Shown in pieces: positions 12,501-24,400 of a DNA stretch of 64,000 nucleotides. The notes beneath the pieces were generated by a model, which worked only from the letters and a program-made list of their open reading frames with translations, was not told where the DNA came from and made no database searches. The position numbers and the translations under genes were made by a program. Location of the stretch: contig LR746270.1 in the NCBI GenBank assembly GCA_902729315.2, forward strand, positions 131,501-195,500, given 5' to 3'. Positions within the stretch are counted from its first letter, which is position 1; each line of letters opens with the position of its first letter. The DNA is from Spirodela intermedia. Taxonomy: Eukaryota > Streptophyta > Magnoliopsida > Alismatales > Araceae.

Positions 12501-15298
12501 TGTTCTTCATGAACGCAATGCTGTGGAAAATGTCTACAGATGGGCATGCGGGTATGCACCAGTTTTCAATTGATGTTCCTTGGTTCTCTTCTATTGTTAT
12601 TTTCTATGTAGAATCTCCATCAAAAATTTCCATCGCTTTGGATGGTCAATGGCTTTGTAGAATTGGCGACTGCTCACTGAAAAACATTCTTTTGGCATCC
12701 ACTTTTAAACTGTCTATTGAATTTCTTTCTTTATGGGGAGAGGAACACTGTGCTTAGTTAAGCGAATGAAAGGTGTGTCAATTTTGGAGATGATCGGCTA
12801 TGTTTCATAAATGGGTGCATACAAGGAGCACCGGTGTTTTTCTTTGTCATCAGGTTGAATGGCATTTATTGCCTCAGGTCCATAGAAACATTCCAATGCT
12901 CATTTTTGGCTTCTGGCTACAATCTTGTTTTGCTGGACAAATAATCAGCAATTGTTTTGGTCTGTTGTCGATTAACGTACTTTTTGAAAATTTTCTCTGA
13001 AACCTCTTTCTCCTTGTAGCCGTCCAAGCGCCATGCAGGAAAAGATGAGGGATAGTGACGATGATGAGTCCCATGACAGGGATTACGATGTTGCTGGCCT
13101 GGCCAACTTCAGCAATGCCTTCAGATATAACATCTATGGGAACGATGATGTGGATGAGGTATGCAAGGAAAAGCCCATGCCAAATGATGAGGAACTCTGT
13201 TGTTGAGATGCACGGAAAACTCAATTTTAGTCTTGGTCATTTGAGGGGCATTCTTCTGGTATTTTTGTCGTCACTATCGATTACTAGTAGTAGATAATCA
13301 GTAAGAATGACTCCTGGTTCCTAGACTGCGCTTATTACCTCGAAGGAGAGACTTGTGATGTTAGGTTCCGGTGGGCGTCAAGGGTATCTTTAAATTGCCA
13401 TTTTTTTCTTTTCTTTTTTTTTATTCTTCTGGAAGCTCCGTGTATCTGATTTACCTCTGCTTGCTTCCTACCTTGCAGGTCCAGGGATCTCTTGACCATG
13501 ATGAGGTAAGGGCATATTTATATATTGTAATGGTTTTGTTATGAATTGCTTTTTATGCAATCGTACAATATGCATATAAAACTTGTGGTAGACATCACAA
13601 AGGTGAGAAGAAGTATCTGACCTGAGACCTGTGACTGGATGTAATTATCAATACCCTTATTCGAAATGGAGTCCGGATGACCTGTGACATCATAAAGGTT
13701 GGATTTTTGGAGCTAGAAAATGCAGCACGTGATAGTTTTCTACTGTGCATGCGCCCATGCCGTCAAGGGTGGATGAGATCCTCAATGGCTTTTTTTGTAC
13801 TCGTTACCTGATATGAACACAAAAGTTCACTTGCTGCATTGCACTACTATAATTTTCCGTTTGTTTTCGCATGTGGTTGCGAGAGACTTTTTTTTTTTTG
13901 CCTTTTAGCGGCGTGTAGAGACTACAAGTGTAAATTTAAATACGATTTGTGTTTCATAAAATATCTCCAGGAAATCAACCTAGCATGAGCCGGAACCATC
14001 TAAACATGAATTTCCAGAAAAATCTTTCAGGTCGCGTTGCTTCAATTAAGCATCTTTTCCTGTACGCATATCCGGGGAGCATAGACTGGTACCATTTCAG
14101 TCGTCTTTCCCCATCCATAATCACATCTAACCAGAGTCTTTTCCGTTGTCTTATGATCATGAATTGTTTTTTAAAAACTTTTGGGAGACGTTACAAGCAG
14201 ACTTGTTGATTTATTTTTACACCCAGAGCGAATGTGGAGCATGAATGAATGATAAAGGTTGTAGTTGTGTTCGGAGAACTGTTTTAGTATCATGTTGATC
14301 CTCCTGAAATGGTTTTGCCTCGCAGGATGTGTACTTCGATGACGAATCTGCCGAGGTTGTCATCTCGTCTTTGAGGCTCGGGGATGATCAAGATAGGTGC
14401 TTACTTCTTGACTATGCTTTGGTTTTTGCATATGGTCGAACGTTACTGATTGACCGCTGAAAATTCGTTGATTGGGAATTTTCGTGGTTCGATTGTTCAT
14501 TATCTGATACATGACTTCTCGTCTGTTTGTCCCAGAAGCTGCCTGTTCACGAATTCCGACTGGTTTGCTTTCAGAGAAGACAGATTCACCGAGCATCTGA
14601 GCGTTTCCGCCAGGGACAGAACCGACGATGCCGATGCCAGAAGCGGAGTCGCGGATGGTGGCGACGGTAGTGACGACGAGGTGGTCATTGGGGATGTTGA
14701 GGAGGTGGCCAATCATCCTATGGAATCGACTGGCGGGAGTTTGGGGTCGTCCCTTAACTTGGTCAAAGAAATTAGCGAAAATAGATTCGCCAATAACGAG
14801 GATCCAGGGAGGTCGGAGAATGCGAGCTCATCTGCGGACGCGGCGGGGGCGTTCGGGTTTGAAGCCCAGCAGAGTGAAGACTTGTTTGATGACCAGCAGC
14901 TCCCTGATTGGGTGGGATGGCATCAGCCATCTGACATCCAGGTAGATGAGCCCACCGGCGATAAGCCCCACAGTTTGAACTCCGCATATGCCGACGACGA
15001 CTCATACCCACATTCAGATGATGAATTGCCAAGTGCTTGTGCACCTGAGTTTGGTCAGATGTTTGGAAAGGCCAACGCGGCGACGCCGGCATTTGAAGCG
15101 GAGATGAAGCCTGCAGCAGGCGACGAATCAGAAGCGGCGCCACCGTCATCAGATTGCGGGCTCGCCAATTCGGTGAAGAGGAAGACCCCAAGAGCTGCCG
15201 AATCAGAGGCACCGGGTGGGGACGGGGCCAGGCTCCTGGAGTTGGGCGAGATAAACTATTGGCGAGTGGAGCAGGAAGCCGGCGTTGTCAAAGAATGA
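3558..15298 (+). CDS. SIT4/PP6 phosphatase-associated (SAPS domain) protein
   Basis: Nineteen exons are joined in phase with GT-AG introns: 3558-3596, 6273-6376, 6667-6753, 6876-6951, 7381-7455, 7545-7598, 8339-8398, 8504-8620, 8885-8979, 9090-9295, 10488-10585, 11265-11368, 11451-11616, 11745-11870, 12469-12551, 13020-13158, 13479-13505, 14326-14396, 14536-15298. This gives 829 residues. The start MFWRISNLSSSSPVD and blocks such as LDKENVNLEELLDEEE, FKFPFIACEIFTCEIDVIL, LLAGYFSKVVVCLMLRK, LPTTYGELRPPLGRHRLK and YFDDESAEVVISSLRLGDD are typical of plant SAPS proteins. These bind and regulate PP6/SIT4-type phosphatase catalytic subunits. The C-terminal 250 residues are acidic, low in complexity and carried by one large last exon. 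The first intron is 2.7 kb and the first coding exon only 39 bp. The SAPS fold is an all-helical repeat; substrates cannot be inferred. Confidence 0.92.
7183..7209 (+). other. G-rich run in SAPS intron 4 (possible G-quadruplex)
   Basis: Several G runs of 3 to 7 bases, separated by one or two T/A bases, follow a poly-T tract on the transcribed sense strand. This fits a G-quadruplex pattern. It lies inside the intron between exons 6876-6951 and 7381-7455. Confidence 0.35.
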
Positions 15299-16388
15299 TG
15301 ACCATACATATATGTCAGCTTGTCTGTCTCTCTCTCTCACCGCTCCCATCAAGTAAAAGTGATTGCTCTGTCAACAACACCGGTCCTCTTTGCCATTGTT
15401 GTAATCTATCAACTGCCCAGCTTCTCGGCTTTCGCCCATCAATTATATCGTATTATCTCTCGCTGTCCAGCCCCTTCCCCCCCTTCCCTCTCTACTTACG
15501 CCATGGACAACTAACGGGTAATAATGGATTGCCGCCGTCAACGTCCTCCTCCTACAGCTGCCGGCGGACCTCCCCATCCGCTGGCAGTTTTTCATCCCTA
15601 GCCTCGAGAGGCTTAAAGACTCAGGAGGAGCTGGAAGGGACGTCATAAGAAATCACACTCCGGCTCCAGGGAATTTCCCCCTGATGCGGTCAACGGACGG
15701 GCGGAAGGAAGCATGTGGGCCGGAGAGGGAGGAGAGCCTTCAAGCGGACCTGGTCCAGCGGTGGACGACAGCTGGTCTCGTCCCTCTCATTCACGTTCAC
15801 CGGCGGCATATCCATGCGCATTGGAGGGAGTCTCCAATGAGTGTGCTCGGTCTCCTGTCGTCATCACGCGTACGCGCGCGCACGTTCTCTGTGCTGGGTT
15901 TTGCTCTCTGAACTCGTCTCCTCCAGACTGCGGACCGACCCTTCCGAGGTCCTTGCTCTTAAACAAGAGACAACACCCACATGACTCCAAAGCCCTCTCG
16001 GTCGCCTCCCTTGCTAGTTTTCTCCTCCGCTCCTTCTGACCCGGCCGGGCAGAGGCCGTCAACAGCCAGCTCACATGGCTCCATTAATGCCATCCAATCT
16101 TTATGCGAGCCCACCCCCCCACCCCCCCCGCGCGCATCTGCGTCAAACCAGAGCCCCAGCGACCGAGAGGACTAATGCTCTCTCTCTCTCTCTCGCTCTC
16201 CCATTGACGTCTGATTGATTATACTGCTTTCTCTACGCAGAGACAATTCGCAACCACATGGTTTGGACTTGGTTGAGATGTTTCCGGCGGGACGGCCGCG
16301 AGGCACCACCGGCGAGATTCCGCGACGACATTCAATGTTGGCGTTGGGAACCCTGCTCGTCGCCAGCGACCCGCAAGCTCTCTCTCTC

Positions 16389-16428
16389 CTGCTGCTGCTG
16401 CTGCTGCTGCTGCTCCTCCTCCTCCTCC
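16389..16428 (+). repeat. CTG / CTC trinucleotide microsatellite
   Basis: About eight CTG units run directly into CTC (TCC) units. It is intergenic, so the Leu, Cys or Gln runs read from it are not evidence for a gene. Confidence 0.85.
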
Positions 16429-16683
16429 ATCATCCTGTGCCTGAGCAGCAGCCACAGTGCATATGACCGGGCTCGCTGCGACGGGGGGGGGAGAGAGAAA
16501 CCCGCCTCCACAGTGGCGTTGACCGCCAAATGGGACTGTTCGATGTGGACTGTTTACGGGAACTCCAGTTTGTTAGTTCATGCGAATGCATTCACGTGTA
16601 CGTCTGCAACTTGAGACTTGAGAGAGGTGTTCACTCCATTGAGTTCCCTCGGTGACGTCAACTACGCCCGTACGTGAATAAAT

Positions 16684-16740
<57 letters not shown>
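16684..16740 (+). repeat. Compound (TG)n(GA)n(G)n microsatellite
   Basis: A TG run passes into a GA run of about 14 units and then a G tract of about ten bases. It is intergenic. Confidence 0.9.
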
Positions 16741-17830
16741 CGCAGTGGACCAGGATGGACAACAGCTGTCAAACTGTTGACCCATGGAGAGCCTCGACAT
16801 CGTTGAACTCCTGCGCTGAGACGAGAGAACTCGTCGGCGTAGGTTTGCCGTGGTTTTTATCATCACTTTGATGAAGGGGCTACCACGCCTCACATTCCTC
16901 GGCGGCAGCGAGGCCTCGTCCTCCCCGCTCTCTCTGTCTCTCTCTCTCTGTTTCTCCGCAACGAAATCGGTCTATGAAAGGGCATCATTGGAATAGACTT
17001 GTCCACTGAAAACAATGGACTCGGGTCAGTCATAAAACCACCACACACCCCCCCCTCCCCCCACCCTCCCCCACTCATCTCCTCTCTCTGTCGCCCAGGA
17101 GCGGCGGGACGTCTCGAACAGAGCACTGTTTGTAAGCGTGTGAGTCAAGTACCCTGCCACCCGAGGGTAGTTCCCTTGTAGCCACAGTGGGCCTCTGCAC
17201 AATTGACCATACATTTGCTGTTGTCGTACGCACGCCACCCAGACCCGCTCCTAGTCTACGTCCGAGAGGAGGGAAGAGAACAGAACAGAAGAGAGAGAAA
17301 TGAAGGCTCCAAGACGGCATTCCGTCGGCGACCCGGAAATAAATCACGGGCCCCGCGTACGAGAGGTGCTGACAGCGAGGCTTCCCCACTGGACATAATG
17401 GCAGATATTACTGTTCCTCGGCCTGGTCAGCCCTCCCAAGCCGCCGCCGAACCCGCTCCACCACCTTCCCCGGCGATCGATCGCCTACCCGAACCCCGCG
17501 CCGCGCCGATCAGACCACCACCCCCTCCAACGAGCCGCCGGGTGGACGACTTTCTCCGTCCGAGGAACCTACTCTGCTGCACCAGGGCGAGAGCTCCTTC
17601 GATGGAGGGAGGGAGGGAGGGAAGGAGGGAGGGCACCCGACAAGAGGGCGACCAACGGGGTTCCCTCGGATCCCATGCCTGAATAAGTCAGAAGCTCAAC
17701 ATCACTGAGGAGCGTGACACCAGAGAGAGAAACGAAGCCGCCGGCCAAGAACAGAAGCATAAAATCAGTGGGTGGGTTGAAGTGTGAAAGAGGTCGGGGG
17801 GAACTAAACTAAACTAAACTAAAGCTAAGC

Positions 17831-20181
17831 TTATCTCCTCGCGGCGTCCTTCCGTCCCGGACTCGCAAGAATCTGCAACCTCCTCGCTGTTCTTGCGAAG
17901 TCACTGCACAGCACAAGGAAAAACGAAAACCCGCCACCGCGTCATCATCTTTCTACGCACAAAGTTGTCGACGCCACTGCGAATTCAATCAAGACGCTAG
18001 CCAAGCTGTTCCTCTCCGACTGATCGGCGGAGGAGACTCCGGCAGGCTTACCTAAAAGGTTCAGCTCCGGTGTGCCTGACTGCGCCGGTCACGTCCTCGT
18101 AGAGCACGTGCTTCTTCATCTCTAACGTCTTGAGACCGAACATATCTGTCAGCCTGGTGCGAAGCTCCTCGTAAGAGCCGAGGGCAAGGAGATCGAGACT
18201 GCGGGCCACACCCTCGGATCGCAGGAAGACCTTGCAGAGCCCCGTGCCCAATCCCGGCGGCCCGGTCGCCGCCGAGTGGCCGTCTTTGCACCCCAAGGAC
18301 CCGTCACTGGAGCTGGCCTCGGGACCCACGGCGGACCCAGAACCGGTGGCCAGAACCTCCGCCGCCTTGCCGGAGCTCACCGGTCCGGCCGCCTCCTCGC
18401 CGCAGGCCAGTGAGATCTGCTGCTCCGTGAGTATGGGCTGCCCGAAGAGCAAGAAATGCGGCGCCTTCGCTCCGCAGGTCTCTCTCGCGGGAGAGGAAGA
18501 GGAGTTGCCGACGAGCAGACAAGTGACATCATCGCGGATAGGTTGTTGGTTCCCGGCAATGGAATCCATGGAGGAAAGCCTGCAGGGTTTGTTGGCGGCC
18601 TCAAGCAGGCCCGACTGCAGCTTGTGGATGCAGAGATCTGACAGCGATATGCCGAATTGAGCATGCCTGGCTCCCTGTATGCCGGCAGGAGCGCCGTCTG
18701 GGGTGGAGCACAAGCGGTGGTCGCCGCAGGCCTCCAGGAGTTCGCCTGAGAACAGCGGAGACATTACGTGCCCGTCGAGGGGGAAACTGGGTGGTGGCGC
18801 CTGGGAGAGGCACAATTTCTTCCTCGGCGGAGAGAAGGGCATCATCAGGTGGACGGCCGGCCCGCTGGAAACCAATTCGACCAGCCAGGGATTGACGCAC
18901 TTCACGTTCTGAAGTAAATCAGGTTCGTCCCACGACACCTGCGTAGCGAGTTTGGGAAAAAATACGTCAGCCAGTGAAGTGAAGAAGAAGAAGAAGAAGT
19001 GACGCGACCGATCTGAACACCGGCAGGGGGATCTGAGGAAATCCTATGGAGCGGTGGAGGGGGAGAGGAGGGAGAACCTGGAGGATCCTCCAAGGAGAAT
19101 CAGGCCAGCGGAGAGCGTCCGCGCATTGAACGGACGATATGGTGCCCATGAACCAGCTGATCCTCGACGAGTCCTCGGTCTCGAAGGCCATCTTGAACCG
19201 CATCCCCGAGCACCAGTTGATTCTCAGAGCGGCCTTCACAGCCCCCGTCCTCACACAGAACTCCGGCGTGCTCGCCCTCGGGTAGTAGACGACCTCAAAG
19301 GGCTGCCCATTGGCCGCGAGAGTCACAGCTTTGATGACCGCCTCTGGCGTCAGCCGCCCCTTCGCCGCGGCGCTCCAGCCAGAACTCGGACTTCCGCCGC
19401 ATCCATTGCTCCTCGTCGTCGGCTTGCTCTCGTCCTCCCTCGAGAAGAGAGAGAACCCCCCAGGGGGAGGAGGTAAGCAAATGGCAGAGGGCGTGTTCCA
19501 CCCCGACGGAGTCTCCAGTTCGCTGCCGATTCTCCTCTTCGCGCGCCGGATCCCAACGCAGAGTTCACCCCTCTCGGTTCTCAAGAACACGATGGAGTCC
19601 CCGGCCACGAGCTTCTTCTGGTTCACAAAGCTGCTCCATCCAGTCGTCAGAAGATGCCGGCGAGGGGTTCCCCTGTAGATATGCCGGAACTTCCAGACCT
19701 CGCCATGGACGTCCTTGGCGAGGACCGTCTGGGCAGGGGGGTCGGCAGAGTAGTCGAGCCGTGGGAAGATTGTCTCCGCGCAGTATCGAGGAACTGAAAA
19801 GCCTCCCCCGTTGTTGGCGTCGGACTGGGTCAGCGTCTTGGCAAAGGATGGGGGCTTCTCGGACAAATCCGAGCCATTGCTGTCCTGCAGACCGACGTTC
19901 TCCCTGTAGTAATCAAGCTCGTCGGCTCTCGCGGGAACCAGCTTCATCCTCGCGAAAACCTCGTCTGTCTCCTCATCGGCCATGTAATCGATGGAAAACA
20001 CCCTGCAGAGGAGGTAGGAAGGTATGCGCGGGCGGCGCCCGAAGTCGACGATGCCATGCGAGTGCTCCGCATGCCCTTGCGGGAAGTAGTAGACCAGCGA
20101 GTTGAGCGTCGGCATGTTGACCATCCCACCGGCACAGGCATGCCAGAGCTTTGAGTCCAGGCACTTGTCTGGTTCCTTCAT
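17831..20181 (-). CDS. ARF: Auxin response factor, ARF10/16/17 clade (class C)
   Basis: Three exons on the minus strand: 20181-19078, 18938-18052, 17903-17831 (687 residues, all GT-AG). The start MKEPDKCLDSKLWHACAGGM is the usual one; an in-frame ATG at 20220 would add 13 residues. A B3 DNA-binding domain (about residues 113-215, FAKTLTQSDANNGGGFSVPR) is followed by the ARF domain (about 275-360, with PWRILQ ending exon 1) and a middle region without the Gln richness of activators. A C-terminal PB1 domain starts at CKVFLRSEG and includes YEDVTGAV. The last exon is short: the open frame seems to stop at 18048, but TTTTAG|GTAAGC there is a donor and exon 3 supplies SDFARTARRLQIL. The protein should bind AuxRE DNA and repress. 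A miR160 target lies in exon 2. A 5' UTR intron with its acceptor near 20291-20298 is possible. Confidence 0.93.
18664..18684 (-). promoter_or_regulatory. miR160 target site in ARF exon 2
   Basis: The plus strand over these 21 bases reads as the miR160 sequence at 20 of 21 positions; only the 3'-terminal base differs (G instead of A). The mRNA from the minus strand is therefore an almost perfect cleavage target. It encodes GIQGARHAQ, the peptide conserved at this site in ARF10/16/17 proteins. Cleavage by miR160 is established for this clade; that it happens here is inferred. Confidence 0.95.
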
Positions 20182-21480
20182 GGTCTCTATGGACGCCCTG
20201 GAGAGGGACGGGACGATCATCTGATTCTCTTGCCCGGGGGCAGATGGCGCCAAGATTAGGGCAGAGAACACTTGACTACCACTGTCAGCGAATTCTGCAA
20301 GTGAACAGAAAATCGAGTTTGGGTCAGAAGAACCCCCAAATCACCGACGGCGAAGACGAAGGCTCCGCCGAACTCGCCCAGTTCACGACGCCGCACCCGT
20401 CCCATCTTCTCCCCTCTTCTTCTATTTGCGCGGCCGAAGCATCTCCCTTCAGATGAGCGTTCCCTTGGCAGTCGCCCCACGAACCACGGGCGAACAGAGG
20501 TCACCTAGAGATGGAGAGATTTCGCAATCAGAGGGGCAAAAATGAAGCGAGGGAGTGCAATTCTCGGCCAAGAAGAAGCAACAGCACAAGCAATACCCAT
20601 TTGACAATAAGAGACGACTGTCGCTATAACAGCCCAATCGATTGAGCACAGAGATTGAGGGAGAGAGAGATGAGATCAAATGTCTGACCTTTCACGAATG
20701 GTGGTATCATTGGCGGAGGGGGAGAGAGGGGAGAGGGGAGAGCCTCTCCAGGGATGACGCAAGAAAGCACCAATCCACCTAGCCTTGTAGCATAATATCT
20801 CCCCTCACTGACGGGAGGAACTCCCTAGGATTCGGATCCTTACCTCATCTCCTATTCCCTACCCCTTCGTAAACACGGAAAATACAGGGGGAGAAAGAAG
20901 ACAATTGTCACCGAGACGGGGGGGATGGAAGAATCAGCAATGGGGGAGGAGGGAGGAGGAGAGCCGGTCGGTGGCGGAGGAGAACCGATCATTTGGGAGG
21001 AAGGTGCACCAATCTCTCGTCACTGGCAAGGAGCAGAATCGGGTCCTTCACTCCCACGGTCTCGCTCCTGCCGCACCGTCTTATACCTACTCTCACTCGA
21101 CCTCGAAGAGACGGAGATATCCACGTTGCTCAGAAACGAAGCAAGGAAAGCTCGCCCTCTTTCTCCTCTGCGTCTTTTGTCGGCAACAGGGTACGGGATA
21201 GTGGGGAGGGGAGGGGAGGGGAGGGCGTGGAGACCATTCCTCGGAGACGGTCCAGTGAAGCAGCGGCGGCTGGGTTGTTTTGGGTAGATCCAAGAATCAG
21301 GAAGAAAATAAAGGAAAGGGGTAGAAGCGAGCACAGGACCGGGGAAGAGTGGGAGGCCGTAAAGCGCGACCTTGCGGTCGTCTCGGGCGCGGAATCGGAG
21401 CTTCCCGTGTTTTCTTCCTCCCCGCGCCTCTTTCCGACTTTTTTTCTGAAATAGCTCCGAAATTCTATGATGCTTCCGAG
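20182..21480 (-). promoter_or_regulatory. ARF upstream region with G-rich tracts
   Basis: This is the region 5' of the ARF gene. It holds GA/GGGA-rich tracts at 20716-20745 and a run of five G blocks at 21203-21225 that fits a G-quadruplex. No clear TATA box was assigned. A 5' UTR intron acceptor is plausible at about 20291-20298 on the minus strand (TTCACTTGCAG). The boundaries are approximate. Confidence 0.35.
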
Positions 21481-24400
21481 ACCAGATTTGTTTGGTCATT
21501 CACATTAGTTTTCTCTGGCGTGGAGGAAGCGGGATTGCGGCTCGGCAACCAAAGGAATTTTGGGAAACGACGAACAGCTGCCCCATCGTCACCTCCCCGC
21601 CCTCGCCCACAGAGTCCGCAGATGACGTTCTGAGTCGGGTTCGACGATATTTTGGAAAAAGTATGATGATTCAAGGGTGGTTTAAGCCATATCGAAAGGG
21701 TGAAAGGGTAAGTAATAGAAGGGTCGGACAGGGGATTGGGCGAGGGATCCGCTCCGTCCGGCGGCCGTCCCGTCCCATCCCACCTGTGTGCTCTCTACTC
21801 GGCGGAGCATCTGCGTGCTCGCCGCCGTCGCAAGCGGTCATTAATAGGTTAAGCCCAGATCAAGAAACTGAAAATCCTCCAACGACCAGTGGACAGAGGG
21901 GGAGAGAGTTTAGAGAGAGAGATATTTATATAGACATCTATATCGAGAGAGAGAATGGTGGGCCTTAGGGTGAGTAGGACGTGGGCATACCCCCGCTCCT
22001 GTTCTCCAGTTGTCGGGGCTCAATCATTAATCTACAATGGGGCTCTGGTGGAGAATCGCCACTAACTCACCGAGACGAGGAGGCGGCCGCCGGCCGTCTC
22101 TGCCCTTTCTTCCTCCACACCGGGGAGTACCCCACCACGGTTGGATGGTGACCCATCTTGCCTGTTGGTTTCGTCTTGTCTTGGCACTGTCTTGGCTGCG
22201 GAGGGAGGGAAAGGCAGAACGAGAGGGGAAGTGAGAAGACGACGCTCCCTCGTCTACTGTAGTGCCTTCCTGCTCACCCTGTTGGTGCTTGCAGTGACAT
22301 CGGCGGTCTCCGAGTGGAACGCTTGACAGGGCGTGATCATTGCCCATTTTTTTGTTCATTACTTCGAAAGATAACAGAAGCACAGGAGGATCGAGCGAAA
22401 TACCAGTCTTGGCCAAGTCGTGAGCTTGCCTACCTTAACGGAGCTTGCTCTTGCTCCGTTGCCGTCGCACCTTTCTTTCTACTGTAATCCCTTTCGTCTT
22501 AATTGTCTCCCTCCCTTGTTCCACCTTTTCTTAGTCCGAGCAGTGTGCTGATCATACGGTACGGGACTTATTCGTGACAAATTTCTACTGCCCCGTCTCC
22601 CTCGGAATGTTTGTAATGTCGTGAGATTTCATGGAATCGGGGTCGGGAGATATTTTCTTCCTCCGTTTTTGTTGCTGTTGCTTTCTATTTTCCCGTCGAA
22701 GGCTCAAACACCGTCGCTCCTGTTAGCAAATGCCTTCGTTGTCATGCAGCGGTTGCGCTCAACATTACAAAGGTCTCATATCGGACGTTACGCAGAAACA
22801 AAATAAATCCAGAATTGTAAAGATCGAGTCGCTCCACTCTAGAATTGTTACACATACAATTTTTTGTCTCACATTTTCCCCCTCGTCTTCTCTCCGAATC
22901 CCGAACCCCCTCCCAACGCCCACCTACTAAGTCGTCACGTCTTCGACGTTCACTCTAATCTTGATTTCCTCTTCAATGCTCGTGAAGAGCCAACGCTCAT
23001 CCTGTTGAGCATATTATCAGGGGAAGCTTCTACAGTTGCTGGAGCACGAGAACTGGAGATCTCACGTGGGAAACCTCCAACAGAGCTATTCTGGGGAAGT
23101 GGTGGGAAGGGCCAGTTTGTTCACACCCCAAACGACGATATTCCTTCGCAACTGGTCTGAGGGACTTGCGATAGAGCGCGAGCGGCGATTTCACAACACA
23201 TCCTCCTGATGAGCTCTCACTTTGCGCTTCTCCGTCATCTTCCGTCCCTAACAAGAGGGCGCCGAATTTCCATCTCATCCCCTGGCTACGATTAAGCGAT
23301 GGGTCGTCTTGGCTGGCAGGCGGACCCTGTGTTCAGTCTCAGAAGAGGCGGTCGGCTATGCATAAGTATACCATTTTATCATCCCACGAATCCCGTTCGT
23401 GTAAGCAAGCCTGTATTTATCAAAGGAAAATCGAAGTCGAATGGAGCCTTGGATTGAACGTCTAGTGCCCGTGTCACGGCGATGACAACTGCCGTCCTCG
23501 CTTCTCTATTTGTGTCGAGGCAGCTACGACTAGAGAACTATTGCCTCAAATTATCTCGATTACTATTCATGTCGACGACATGACCATCATATACCAGAAA
23601 TTATATTCAAAGCCTGCTCGTGCCCTACTACTCTCCAGAGTTCCCCAGTCTGTGGCGGCATTGCAGGCACTAGCGTTCTGGGCGCCCTCTCCTCCTGAGT
23701 TGCATGTCGATTTTCTCTCCGTCCTGGCCCACTTTTGGCCGGTCCGTTTTTGTACCCGCAACATGTTGGCATTTTCAATCGCCTATCGGTCGATCAGTCG
23801 GATACTCGCCACAGTAGCACATTTGGAGGCACAAGGCTCCCTGAGCGCGGCTCATTGTTCCTCGATTCTGAGTATCGTACTAGATGGGTGTCAAGATTAC
23901 TAAATAAACTGGCATCTTGTTTTCCCCTTGACCTACATCACGAGTTGGATAATTTTACGCGGAGCGAGGTTAGAAAATTATTCATCCGAGATCCACGAGT
24001 TGGCTCAACATCCCGTGGAAACCCAGCAATAGATTGCGAGGCATTTCTAGAGCTTGTGTGCAGAGGCGATATCCAAGGCTTTGGCATATTTTTCGCTCCA
24101 CAGGACGGATTGGCTTGCGTTGCCTCATGAGCTGCTCGTTCTAAGTCCGCACCGTCATATTGTGATAATAAAGTCGCCTTCTGAAGGACTTCAAAGATAT
24201 TTTCCTCGTTTCCAAGCGTAGTGTGGGGAGACATGTTTAGCTGGACCGGTCATGATAGCCAAGGAGCTCGTGCTTCTGATTGTTGTCTCTTCCATTTTCA
24301 CTGGTTTCTCCTAATTCATCCCTCATCCTCTGGTGGTATATAGATTCAACCACATGTGCGCACACAAGGCAGACTAAGAACCCCATGTATGTTCTCCCTC

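Larger units (their letters stand above)
15299..17830. other. Convergent intergenic region between SAPS and ARF genes
   Basis: Both neighbouring genes end here, tail to tail. I see 3' flanks and many short repeats (CT, CTG/CTC, TG/GA, GGGA runs) but no ORF with recognisable protein character. The frames that stay open do so because of low-complexity sequence. A short CTAAA repeat at about 17803-17822 sits just downstream of the ARF stop and may lie in its 3' UTR. Confidence 0.4.
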
